A stretch of DNA of 22,305 bases from the IMG/VR virus record IMGVR_UViG_3300020000_000062, positions 1 through 22,305 of that record; one strand, written 5' to 3'. This document shows positions 1 through 5,546 of the stretch, one piece after another. Each line of letters opens with the position of its first letter. Within the stretch, counting starts at the first letter, position 1. Below the pieces are notes generated by a model. The model made no database searches. It was not told the origin of the DNA and worked only from the letters and a program-made list of their open reading frames with translations. Source of the DNA: a virus. The translations under genes were made by a program, and so were the position numbers.

Positions 1-265
1 CCCGGGTGGCCGCCAATAGCCAACCCGTCCCGTGTTCGTTGGTGGTATGCCGTAGTGAGGAATGCGCTTGGCATGGCGGGGACGCGTGAATAACGTCGAA
101 TAGGTGGCCGTATTCGGTTACGTATTCCAATGCATCCGCGTATTCAAATTCAAATGGGTAACGGGTTTGGTATTGGTTATCTATTCCCATTACCTCAAAT
201 CCCGCGGCCACATATCCGACGGATGCGCCACCCTGTCCGCAATACAAATCCAATAGGCGCGGCAT
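1..265 (-). CDS. C5 cytosine DNA methyltransferase, N-terminal part (runs off the window)
   Basis: Partial gene; about 88 codons are visible and the C-terminus lies beyond base 1. The visible protein begins MPRLLDLYCGQGGASVGY, which is motif I (S-adenosylmethionine binding, LDLYCGQGG) of the C5 cytosine methyltransferase family. About 60 residues later comes ASPPCQAHS, the motif IV PPCQ loop whose Cys attacks cytosine C6. The order and spacing fit this family, which transfers a methyl group to C5 of cytosine in a specific DNA sequence. I chose the ATG at 265-263 because it overlaps the TAA of the HNH gene (TAATG); another in-frame ATG lies at 271. In a phage such an enzyme usually guards against host restriction, or pairs with a nuclease. 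The target-recognition region is outside the window, so specificity cannot be read. Confidence 0.88.
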   Translation of the reverse strand, partial: MPRLLDLYCGQGGASVGYVAAGFEVMGIDNQYQTRYPFEFEYADALEYVTEYGHLFDVIHASPPCQAHSSLRHTTNEHGTGWLLAATR

Positions 266-564
266 TACCATTCCCGTGTTGAATAGGAATGGCCGGCCAA
301 CCTATTGCGGCGCTTATTGCCGTAAATAGCACCGGCCGCCCTATTGCATTTAGCGTGTTCAATTCGCAGTAATGCCCAATTGGTTATTCCGGTGCGGCTG
401 AATTCAATTGCGTGTCCCATATCCAATTCGTCGCCGATTCGCATTTGCATTCCGCAACGGGGACATGGGCCGGGAATTGTCGTGGCGATCAGGTGGCGTC
501 GGTAGCGCGCCCATTTCGGCGTTGTGGACGGGTGGGCCGGAATTGCCGTTGTCACGTTTCTCAC
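265..564 (-). CDS. HNH endonuclease
   Basis: 99 residues. A zinc-knuckle pair CPRC (Cys34, Cys37) is followed by DMGHA (Asp48, His51), Asn62 and EHAKCNRAAG (His70, Cys73, Asn74). This is the usual HNH pattern of a Cys pair, a central His and a terminal H-x2-CN-x3-G segment, so metal-dependent DNA cleavage is likely. The start is a GTG at 564; no strong ribosome binding site is seen. The stop overlaps the methyltransferase start by one base. Phage HNH proteins often sit near terminase and help packaging, but this one is far from terminase and joined to a methyltransferase. A nuclease-methylase pair or a homing-type nuclease are the alternatives. The upstream noncoding region holds putative operator sites. 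Confidence 0.8.
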   Translation of the reverse strand: MRNVTTAIPAHPSTTPKWARYRRHLIATTIPGPCPRCGMQMRIGDELDMGHAIEFSRTGITNWALLRIEHAKCNRAAGAIYGNKRRNRLAGHSYSTREW

Positions 565-614
565 CCGCCATTCGCCAACAGTTATCCCGGACGATAAACC
601 AACCCGGGCCTATT

Positions 615-637
615 GCGCTACACGTCGGCGTGTTGTT
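615..637 (+). promoter_or_regulatory. Degenerate operator-like site
   Basis: Matches the site at 5136-5158 in 20 of 23 bases, including GCGCTACACGTC and CGTG. The dyad core here is CACGTCGGCGTG. It lies about 50 to 75 bases upstream of the HNH start, a distance like that of the 5139 copy from the HTH gene. Function is inferred from recurrence and position. Confidence 0.4.
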
Positions 638-665
638 GTTTTCGCGCGCGCGTCTACTAGTGCCC

Positions 666-683
666 ACTTAGGGTGACCTAAGT
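666..683. promoter_or_regulatory. 7-bp dyad ACTTAGG/CCTAAGT
   Basis: Perfect 7-bp inverted repeat with a 4-base spacer (GTGA), just beside the operator-like site at 688-703. It could be a protein-binding half-site pair in the control region of the HNH gene. No family assignment is possible. Confidence 0.35.
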
Positions 684-687
684 TTCA

Positions 688-703
688 CACGTCTACGTGA
701 AGT
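688..703 (+). promoter_or_regulatory. Operator-like site, CACGTCTACGTG core
   Basis: Matches the sites at 987 and 5142 in 14 of 16 bases and keeps the dyad CACGTNNACGTG. The flanks add a second symmetry: TTCAC and GTGAA around an 8-base centre. It lies upstream of the HNH-methyltransferase genes in noncoding DNA. Confidence 0.5.
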
Positions 704-720
704 CTCAAGTGTTTATCGAG

Positions 721-778
721 ACAATGCGAACCCATGGCCGCGCGCTTTTCAGCGTGGCCGTTTATGGGTTTGCGTTGT
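721..778 (+). ncRNA. Candidate long RNA hairpin
   Basis: The arms at 721-735 and 764-778 are 15 bases each. They pair fully in a plus-strand RNA, with 13 Watson-Crick pairs and two G-U pairs. In a minus-strand RNA the same two positions become A-C mismatches. An inner hairpin follows: GGCC/GGCC, a 2-base bulge, GCGCT/AGCGT and a UUUC loop. The strand bias hints at selection on a plus-strand transcript. No promoter or RNA family was identified, so this is only a structural candidate. Confidence 0.35.
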
Positions 779-861
779 GTGCAGTAACGCTGTTGAGACC
801 CTGTTTACGCCAGTAAACCAACGGCCAGGAACACGCGTCGCGCGCGCGTTCATAGGTCTCG

Positions 862-895
862 CGTACGCGGGAAAGGTGAAAAGTACCCGCGTACG
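862..895. repeat. 10-bp inverted repeat CGTACGCGGG/CCCGCGTACG
   Basis: Perfect arms at 862-871 and 886-895 with a 14-base A-rich spacer. No U-tract follows on either strand, so it is not a classical terminator. It lies in the noncoding region downstream of RusA, and a binding site or a Rho-type end structure are possible. Confidence 0.45.
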
Positions 896-945
896 TGTGG
901 TAATTGCCGTACCGGGTAATTGCCGTCCCTAATAACGTGCTATTC

Positions 946-964
946 AAAACATCACGTGGACGTG
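946..964 (-). promoter_or_regulatory. Operator-like site, inverted copy
   Basis: Exact reverse complement of 987-1005; together they form a 19-bp perfect inverted repeat with a 22-base AT-rich spacer. The core is CACGTGGACGTG. On the plus strand, TTCAAA at 943-948 and TTATTT at 966-971 lie at promoter-like spacing across the site. Repressor binding is inferred. Confidence 0.6.
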
Positions 965-983
965 CTTATTTACGGGTTAGTAA

Positions 984-1005
984 CTACACGTCCACGTGAT
1001 GTTTT
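984..1005 (+). promoter_or_regulatory. Operator-like site within a putative leftward promoter
   Basis: An exact 22-base repeat of 5139-5160 with dyad core CACGTCCACGTG. On the minus strand, TTGAAA (1008-1003) and TAGTTA (986-981) stand 16 bases apart with the dyad between them, the geometry of a repressible promoter driving leftward transcription toward the HNH gene. The last base of the repeat touches the RusA stop codon. The promoter call is inference. Confidence 0.6.
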
Positions 1006-1460
1006 CAACGGCCGTTCACGGACCTTTCAGGCAAACTTAACCGTATCGCTACTCCCGGCATATGGTATGAACCGGCGAATTCCTTACTGGCGTAGACGGC
1101 CACGATTTGGGCATCGTCGGCCACACACGACAACGTGAGAGCGTCAAAGACGGCGCGTATGTACTTATCCAGGTCCGGACGACGCGCCGGGAATTCCACT
1201 CGCTTAGGCGCCGACGTAGGCCGTTTGACGCGGAACTTAAGCCGCGCCACGACGGGTATTCCGGGTGGCATAGGCCCATTTCCAGCCATGGCCACAATGG
1301 CCGCCTGGCGTACTGATTCCCGCCATTGCATTAGCGCTTCATAGTTGCTTGCGATCATTCTTTTCGGGCCTAGTGAACGCATTGAGCCCTGCGGAATAGG
1401 GTCGCCATAAACGCCGAATATCAGCGAATGCCACGGCTTGATTAACGGTTCGACGGACAT
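1005..1460 (-). CDS. rusA: RusA-like Holliday junction resolvase
   Basis: 151 residues, slightly longer than the roughly 120-residue E. coli RusA. The N-terminal YGDPIPQGSMR segment is typical of the family. RRPDLDKYIRAVFDAL (Asp96, Asp98, Lys99, Asp106) followed by VADDAQIV (Asp115, Asp116) matches the acidic cluster that binds metal in RusA enzymes. The family cuts four-way DNA junctions symmetrically and resolves recombination intermediates, often replacing host RuvC during phage recombination. The ATG at 1460 overlaps the preceding gene by 19 bases. It is the last gene of the early leftward operon, which also holds the YqaJ exonuclease and RecT-like protein, so a full end-resection, annealing and resolution set is present. 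Confidence 0.9.
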   Translation of the reverse strand: MSVEPLIKPWHSLIFGVYGDPIPQGSMRSLGPKRMIASNYEALMQWRESVRQAAIVAMAGNGPMPPGIPVVARLKFRVKRPTSAPKRVEFPARRPDLDKYIRAVFDALTLSCVADDAQIVAVYASKEFAGSYHMPGVAIRLSLPERSVNGR

Positions 1461-1696
1461 GTTAATTCATGGGTTGCATAGGCTTTAGTAGGCACTATTT
1501 CCCCGGCCGAATTCACCGGTACGGTTATCACGGGTTGGCATGTTCGGCAATGCGCCAAACGGTCGGCCGCATTAAGTAATTCCTTTGCCATTCGGCGAAT
1601 ACCGGCATTACTCACGGTTATGAGTTTATCGGCGTCAATGCGCATTTCGTCGGCGTCCCGGTAGTTCAATTCCGAACGCCGGATACGCGCCGTCAC
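1442..1696 (-). CDS. Hypothetical small protein with Cys pair
   Basis: 84 residues from a GTG at 1696, chosen because it forms a GTGA overlap with the stop of the gene before it. A longer reading from 1786 would overlap that gene heavily and is unlikely. The N-terminal half is rich in charged residues, and a helix (GIRRMAKELLNAADRL) leads to HCRTC with a further Cys near the end (HELTCPS), so a metal site is possible. I do not recognise a family. It is cotranscribed between the FDXHR-type protein and RusA. Confidence 0.65.
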   Translation of the reverse strand: MTARIRRSELNYRDADEMRIDADKLITVSNAGIRRMAKELLNAADRLAHCRTCQPVITVPVNSAGEIVPTKAYATHELTCPSNR

Positions 1697-1899
1697 GGCC
1701 ACGTCCAACCCGGCGCGGGTTTGCGCCAACGGGCGCGCGGGTCGGGTTCGTACCCGGCCGTTCGTAGTTCGTCGGCCGTTCGGCAACGCCGTAGGTCTTT
1801 GCGGCCGTCGTATCCGTCCATCGCGCCGAACCGATGAAACTCAAACCCGCTTAGGGACGTGAACGCCAACCCACACGCCGAACATAGGCACACGCTCAC
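1693..1899 (-). CDS. FDXHR-family putative zinc-binding protein
   Basis: 68 residues from a GTG at 1899 that overlaps the upstream stop (GTGA). The sequence begins with CLCSACGLAFTSLSGFEFHRF and ends with RRCRTADELRTAGYEPD and a Trp-rich tail. This matches the small actinophage zinc-binding proteins with a C-x2-C pair, an F-D-x-H-R-like segment (FEFHRF here) and a later Cys. Their role is unknown; binding one zinc ion and perhaps DNA or a host protein is assumed from the Cys/His pattern. The family is frequent in actinobacterial phages, which supports the host guess. Confidence 0.75.
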   Translation of the reverse strand: MSVCLCSACGLAFTSLSGFEFHRFGAMDGYDGRKDLRRCRTADELRTAGYEPDPRARWRKPAPGWTWP

Positions 1900-2099
1900 T
1901 GTTCTACCGCCAACATGTCACGCGCCGTTCTGGCAAGCATTCGCCCTATGACTCCCGGCGCCATGTCGTTGCGCCCAATCATTGCCATGTTGAATGCGTC
2001 CGGTCCGTCGTCCACGATGAACAGCGCGAACGCCATAGTTGGATTCTCGTTCATCCATTCGGCTAGGTAGGTACTCATTTCGGCGTCGTTGATACTCAT
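1896..2099 (-). CDS. Hypothetical small protein
   Basis: 67 residues, with an ATG at 2099 overlapping the previous stop (ATGA). It is acidic, with a hydrophobic centre (MAFALFIVDD) and a likely C-terminal helix (GVIGRMLARTARDMLAVEQ). There are no Cys residues, signal peptide or membrane segment. I do not recognise a family. Tight overlaps on both sides show it belongs to the early operon and is translationally coupled to its neighbours. Confidence 0.7.
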   Translation of the reverse strand: MSINDAEMSTYLAEWMNENPTMAFALFIVDDGPDAFNMAMIGRNDMAPGVIGRMLARTARDMLAVEQ

Positions 2100-2308
2100 T
2101 CGTCCCCGTCCTCAATCCCGGCCGCCCGCGCGGCATTGCACGGCCACGGCGTGTAACACACGGCGCATTCCCGGCGGCCGCAACATTCGGCGTGTTCGGT
2201 CCCTAGCTTGTGTTCGTCCAGAATGACGCCACGTAGTTTCATAATTTCGGCCGTTAGTCGGATTAACACGTCCGTTTCGACGTGTTGCATTTCGGCGTGT
2301 TCTGTCAT
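2096..2308 (-). CDS. Hypothetical small Cys-rich protein
   Basis: 70 residues from the ATG at 2308, chosen because it overlaps the RecT-like stop as ATGA; the longer reading from 2431 would run inside that gene. The N-terminal half is helical (ETDVLIRLTAEIMKLRGVIL) and the second half carries HAECCGRRECAVCYTPWPC, with five Cys and one His, a likely zinc knuckle. Function is unknown. Its place after the annealing protein suggests an early accessory role. Confidence 0.7.
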   Translation of the reverse strand: MTEHAEMQHVETDVLIRLTAEIMKLRGVILDEHKLGTEHAECCGRRECAVCYTPWPCNAARAAGIEDGDE

Positions 2309-3192
2309 TCGTCGTCCCCCGGTTCGGCCGGGTCGTCCATTGGGCTGTTCATTTCCGCTAGCCGTTCCAACACGGTCCCGGCTTCCAGGTAGGTAAGGTC
2401 TGACGCCGAACCCACGTCCCGGCCTATCCATTCGGACGTGAGCGCTAGCCGTTCGTCACGGTCCGGTATCCCGGCCGTCTTGAATCCCCCCTGCAGCGCT
2501 CTCATTTGCCATTTGGCGATTTCCCTTACATCGGTGGCCGGGTCGTCCGGTTCGGCCGTGTGCGTCGTTCCTGGCGCCGTGGCGGCCGGTTCTGGTAGTT
2601 CCACGTCCACGACGCGCGGGGGAGTCAAGTCCCTAGGGTCCGAACCGTAGGGCGCGGCCGACTGGCGTACCGGTTCGGACACGGCCGCGCGCGGGTCTAA
2701 CTCATCGTCGGCGAACACGTGAGGAAGGGTCACGGCAAACGCGCGCCGTAGCGCTCTACGTTCGGCGCGCGCTATCGCCATTTCCGGTCCGTTCCCGCCA
2801 ATGTCGGCGCGGCCGGGATAGATGAACGGGTGCGACATGTCTTTTCGGTAGACGGCTACTTGCGCCACCCATTCATTACCTTCCCGGCGCGGCCCATCGA
2901 CTACCTCAATCCCGTCTAACTGACCGGACCTATGGGCAATGTGTAGAAACCCGTCCCGGGTGACGTACGGCAACGACCCTTTAGGCAGAATCATTATGTG
3001 ACCTAGTACCGGGTCTAGGCCGTAGCGTTCGGCCACGGCCACGACGGCATGAGCTTTCGGGTCACGCGGGTTTAGCCCAATCAGGGACAACACGCGTTCC
3101 TTATCGACGGGACCGAATGCGGCCGTTGTCTGCTGTTCCACGGCCATGGCCGCGCCCCGCGTGTTCACCAATTCTCGTAGATCACTCATCAT
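2305..3192 (-). CDS. recT: RecT-family single-strand annealing protein
   Basis: 295 residues. The core GLNPRDPKAHAVVAVAERYG, then LPKGSLPYVTRDGFLHIAHR, and the region ending in MAIARAERRALRRAF, fit the RecT/Redbeta-type annealing family. The C-terminal third is a Pro/Glu-rich linker and an acidic tail (DDPAEPGDDE). The family coats single-stranded DNA and anneals complementary strands, working with an exonuclease, and the YqaJ gene two positions upstream supplies that partner. The start at 3192 overlaps the stop of the HTH gene as ATGA; the ATG at 3189 is an equally close alternative. A longer start at 3294 would overlap the HTH gene by about 100 bases. Confidence 0.85.
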   Translation of the reverse strand: MMSDLRELVNTRGAAMAVEQQTTAAFGPVDKERVLSLIGLNPRDPKAHAVVAVAERYGLDPVLGHIMILPKGSLPYVTRDGFLHIAHRSGQLDGIEVVDGPRREGNEWVAQVAVYRKDMSHPFIYPGRADIGGNGPEMAIARAERRALRRAFAVTLPHVFADDELDPRAAVSEPVRQSAAPYGSDPRDLTPPRVVDVELPEPAATAPGTTHTAEPDDPATDVREIAKWQMRALQGGFKTAGIPDRDERLALTSEWIGRDVGSASDLTYLEAGTVLERLAEMNSPMDDPAEPGDDE

Positions 3193-3404
3193 TTTCCCCC
3201 GCGTAAGATACGGTCGATTTCGGAATTCGGGATAAGTACCGTCCGACCCGTTGGGCCGAAACGTAGCGTGTCTATTAGGCCCCGTTCTATCCATGAATAA
3301 ACCGTGTAACGGGACACGCCTAGCCGTTTGGTTGCTTCCATTATCGGTACGGCGTCTAAATCGTCCCGGGACGTTAAACGTTTCCCTGTCATTTCCATAC
3401 TCAT
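3189..3404 (-). CDS. Excisionase-like HTH DNA-binding protein
   Basis: 71 residues from the ATG at 3404 (ATGA overlap with the YqaJ stop); ATG 3398 is an alternative. Residues 20-60, with PIMEATKRLGVSRYTVYSWIERG followed by a wing (LRFGPTGRTVLIPNSEIDRIL), match the MerR/excisionase-type winged helix-turn-helix. Such proteins bind DNA as directionality factors or small regulators. It sits between the exonuclease and annealing genes, an unusual place, so it may control this operon or act as a second excisionase beside the protein at 4623-4841. Confidence 0.8.
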   Translation of the reverse strand: MSMEMTGKRLTSRDDLDAVPIMEATKRLGVSRYTVYSWIERGLIDTLRFGPTGRTVLIPNSEIDRILRGGK

Positions 3405-4303
3405 TTCAGTAGGAACCGGCGCGATTGGTTGGCCGTCATGTATTGCGCGGCCGTGTCCGGGTTTTCCTCACGGAACCGGGTCACGTCGAAACGTTTGGTT
3501 GACGTGTTCTTCCACGTGATTACGTCCACGCCACCAATCGTCCCGGCCGTGGCGTCCCCCATTTGTTGCTTAATCATGTTTTCGACATGGGTTTGCGCTT
3601 CCGTCATTTCCTTGATTATCGCCTTGGTCTGTTCTAGCAACGTCAATTTTTCGGCCATGCCGGTAAGGTCTACGCGCTTATCCGGTTCGGCCGCCGGGAA
3701 CTGACGCGCCAGGGCTTCCGTTGTGGCGGCCGTCCCGTCCACGTCCGGAGGATTCATGCCTAAAACGTTGTGTTCCCAGAATCTCCCGGCCACGTCCAAC
3801 AGGGACGCGCCTAGTTCCTTATCCCGTTCCACGGACCATAGGGTGAGCTTCCGGCCGTTGTGTAGCGCGGCCACCCACCCATGATTTAGGTCGGCTACCT
3901 CAAGTTGCCATTGCACTTGTAGCGCGTAGTAATCCGGTACGGCGTCCCACGAATACGCGCTAGTCGTCTTGATTTCCAACACGCCGTCATGGGTGGGTTC
4001 GTCGTTTGATTCACTGTAGAACGCGTCTACCGTGGCGCGCGCCCAATCGTGGAAGCCGTGGACGCATAGGGACTGTTCGCCGAACACGCGTATCCCTAAC
4101 CGTTCGGCCGTTTCGTCGGCTATCGCGCGTTCCAGTCGGGTTCCCCATTGCATAGCTTCCGACCCACGGTCCGGACCGTCCCCCATGATTTTCGATTGCC
4201 ACACGGAATAGGGGGATGCCCACGGGGACACGCCGACTATCCCGGCAATGTCCGACCCGCCGATACCCTTCCGGCGCCAGTCGTGCCAAGCCTCATCAAT
4301 CAT
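3401..4303 (-). CDS. YqaJ-family phage recombination exonuclease
   Basis: 300 residues. It shows the YqaJ/lambda-exonuclease fold signature: IGGSDIAGIVGVSPWASPY near the N-terminus, GTRLE (Glu58), TVDAF (Asp93), LEIKTT (Glu110, Lys112) and YALQVQWQL (Gln129, Gln131). Glu, Asp and E-x-K are the metal-binding and catalytic residues of this PD-(D/E)xK nuclease group. The enzyme resects double-stranded DNA ends to give 3' single strands for the RecT-like annealing protein. The C-terminal third has a coiled coil (KLTLLEQTKAIIKEMTEAQ). The ATG at 4303 gives an ATGA overlap with the preceding gene and is preferred over 4315. Confidence 0.9.
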   Translation of the reverse strand: MIDEAWHDWRRKGIGGSDIAGIVGVSPWASPYSVWQSKIMGDGPDRGSEAMQWGTRLERAIADETAERLGIRVFGEQSLCVHGFHDWARATVDAFYSESNDEPTHDGVLEIKTTSAYSWDAVPDYYALQVQWQLEVADLNHGWVAALHNGRKLTLWSVERDKELGASLLDVAGRFWEHNVLGMNPPDVDGTAATTEALARQFPAAEPDKRVDLTGMAEKLTLLEQTKAIIKEMTEAQTHVENMIKQQMGDATAGTIGGVDVITWKNTSTKRFDVTRFREENPDTAAQYMTANQSRRFLLK

Positions 4304-4608
4304 GCTGTTATCCATGCGTATAGCTTTAGCGCGTCCCTACGACATTTTGCGCGGTCCCGTTCCGTTCTTCCCCATGGCCGGGACATGATGGATTCCAGGC
4401 AACGTAGCGCGTCCCCGTAAGACGTGTCGATTGGCGGGGGGGCTTTGCACCCACGGCACGACATGTCCGGGTCTACGTAACACCATTCGACGCATTCAAT
4501 GCACCATGCGCGTAGGGACCCGGCCGACCGATGATCGCCACACTCACGGAATGTGTGGCCGTTGAAATTGTCCTGCCTGGCCGGTTCGTGACGTTTGAAA
4601 AGTGACAT
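4300..4608 (-). CDS. Hypothetical Cys-rich protein
   Basis: 102 residues from the ATG at 4608, with an AGGTG ribosome binding site about six bases upstream. Cys and His residues cluster as FRECGDH, WCIECVEWCY and MSCRGCK, which could form one or two zinc sites. The C-terminal part is basic and helical (RDRAKCRRDALKLYAWI). I do not recognise a family. It lies between the excisionase-like gene and the exonuclease, whose start overlaps its stop, so it is probably early and coexpressed. Confidence 0.7.
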   Translation of the reverse strand: MSLFKRHEPARQDNFNGHTFRECGDHRSAGSLRAWCIECVEWCYVDPDMSCRGCKAPPPIDTSYGDALRCLESIMSRPWGRTERDRAKCRRDALKLYAWITA

Positions 4609-4622
4609 AGTGACACCTGTTC

Positions 4623-4841
4623 CTAGGCTATTGGGTAGGTCCGTTTTTTTGTTTTGGTGGGTTCGCCGGCGGGATTAGCGGCCGCATTTTCGACTATCTG
4701 CCGAATGTCGTCATCAGTGAATCTGATGGAACGGCCGACCCGTCTATGCGGCAAATCGTCAATGTGTCGGTAAACCCATTTGGTGGATTTCCCTAGGTAT
4801 CCGGCTACGTAATCGGCCGGGTGTAGCCGTGGTTCTGTCAT
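4623..4841 (-). CDS. Excisionase-like HTH protein
   Basis: 72 residues. The segment DYVAGYLGKSTKWVYRHIDDLPHRRVGRSIRFTDDDIRQIV matches the excisionase/MerR-type winged HTH used by phage directionality factors. The C-terminal tail is basic (TKTKKRTYP). Start ATG 4841 overlaps the stop of the Cro/C1-like gene (ATGA). An excisionase would bind near attP and turn the integrase toward excision. Placement as the second gene of the early operon, right after a repressor-like gene, suits that job. A plain transcription regulator is the alternative. Confidence 0.8.
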   Translation of the reverse strand: MTEPRLHPADYVAGYLGKSTKWVYRHIDDLPHRRVGRSIRFTDDDIRQIVENAAANPAGEPTKTKKRTYPIA

Positions 4842-5068
4842 GTTCCGTTCCCGTCGATGAATTCAAACAGCGCTTCTAACGGCATATCGAACGTGGCCGA
4901 TATGCGTCCCATTGTGGCGGCCGACACCGGCCGTTCGTGGAACATGGCGTTAAGTGTCTGTTGTGGCAACCCGCAATATGTGGCGATTGCCGTTGGATTG
5001 GGTTTAATACCTTTGTCTCGCGCGGCGCCTATTACAGCGTCGCGTCTCACACGAAAATACGATGTCAA
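4838..5068 (-). CDS. Cro/C1-like HTH regulator (repressor candidate)
   Basis: 76 residues from a TTG at 5068; no ribosome binding site is obvious, so a leaderless message or the in-frame GTG at 5050 are possible. The N-terminal FRVRRDAVIGAARDKG helix is followed by AIATYCGLPQQTLNAMFHERP, a lambda-repressor-type HTH, and a helical tail (MGRISATFDMPLEALFEFI). It has no C-terminal peptidase or dimerisation domain, so it resembles Cro or a short repressor. It is the first gene of the early operon and has an exact operator-like dyad about 70 to 90 bases upstream; this makes it the best candidate for the protein that binds the CACGTNNACGTG sites. That pairing is inferred. Confidence 0.75.
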   Translation of the reverse strand: MTSYFRVRRDAVIGAARDKGIKPNPTAIATYCGLPQQTLNAMFHERPVSAATMGRISATFDMPLEALFEFIDGNGT

Positions 5069-5138
5069 CGTTTCGGCCGCCCTGTCCGGTATGCCTGTCG
5101 TGTCCGTCTACACACTGACACGGACCGACTACGGCGCG

Positions 5139-5160
5139 CTACACGTCCACGTGATGTTTT
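5139..5160 (+). promoter_or_regulatory. Operator-like site upstream of the early operon
   Basis: Exact 22-base copy of 984-1005, with the dyad CACGTCCACGTG and the tail ATGTTTT. It lies upstream of the HTH gene, where early-promoter control is expected. A perfect 22-base match between two noncoding regions 4 kb apart is very unlikely by chance. Confidence 0.65.
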
Positions 5161-5481
5161 GGGATTATCCGGGGACGTTCGGCGTGTCATGGGTCCCGTT
5201 GTGGGACATAGGGGGACAGACCCGGCGCGGTCCCTGTTGGGTCCGTGTGAGCCGTTGGGACGTTCGTCCTGTCGTGGGTGACAGGTTCCGGTTACGGCCG
5301 TTAGGGTTCGTTCGTGGCGCCGGGAGTGGCCGCCTATGGGTTCGGTTCATTCGCATTGGCCGGGTCCGTAGTAAGTGGATTCTCCGGTTCCCGCGCTCTA
5401 CTCCCGGCGTCGCGCTACACGGACGGCCGCGTGTCGATGGGGATTGGTGCGCGGCCGTCCCGTAGACCTTCCAGAGACACG

Positions 5482-5515
5482 AAAAGCCGTCCCCCTGTCA
5501 GTAAGGGGGACGGCT
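5482..5515 (-). terminator. Intrinsic terminator after the integrase
   Basis: Arms AGCCGTCCCCC (5485-5495) and GGGGGACGGCT (5505-5515) pair perfectly, with one more T-A pair inside and a 7-base loop. Reading the minus strand, the stem is followed by CTTTT. It lies about 30 bases after the integrase stop and should end leftward integrase transcription before the early promoter region. Confidence 0.9.
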
Positions 5516-5546
5516 GTTCGTTGTGGCCGTGGCGGCCGTTCTGCGG

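Larger units (their letters stand above)
565..1004. other. 440-base noncoding region rich in dyads and hairpins
   Basis: No convincing gene. It lies between RusA (ending at 1005) and the HNH gene (starting at 564). It holds a degenerate operator copy (615-637), a 7-bp dyad (666-683), a second operator-like dyad (688-703), a long hairpin (721-778), a small GTTTAC/GTAAAC hairpin (803-818), a 10-bp inverted repeat (862-895) and a 19-bp inverted repeat made of two operator copies (946-1005). The density of symmetric elements suggests a control region for leftward HNH-methyltransferase expression; a replication or structured-RNA role is also possible. Confidence 0.7.
5069..5546. other. 478-base noncoding region between integrase and early operon
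   Basis: No supported gene. It contains the exact operator copy at 5139-5160, a weaker related stretch at 5411-5421 (CGCGCTACACG), a 6-bp CCTGTC/GACAGG dyad (5268-5285) and the integrase terminator. The promoter for the early leftward operon should lie here. An attP core could also be present, but no tRNA-like segment is seen. Confidence 0.65.

Noticed and set aside
762-947. Minus-strand frame of 61 codons from a TTG
   Set aside because: It has no ribosome site, starts within the operator repeat and overlaps several inverted repeats. It looks like noncoding DNA.
4857-5465. Plus-strand open frame of 202 codons
   Set aside because: It runs antisense through the HTH gene and across the operator site, and its protein is Arg/Gly-rich with no motif. 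High G+C gives such frames by chance.
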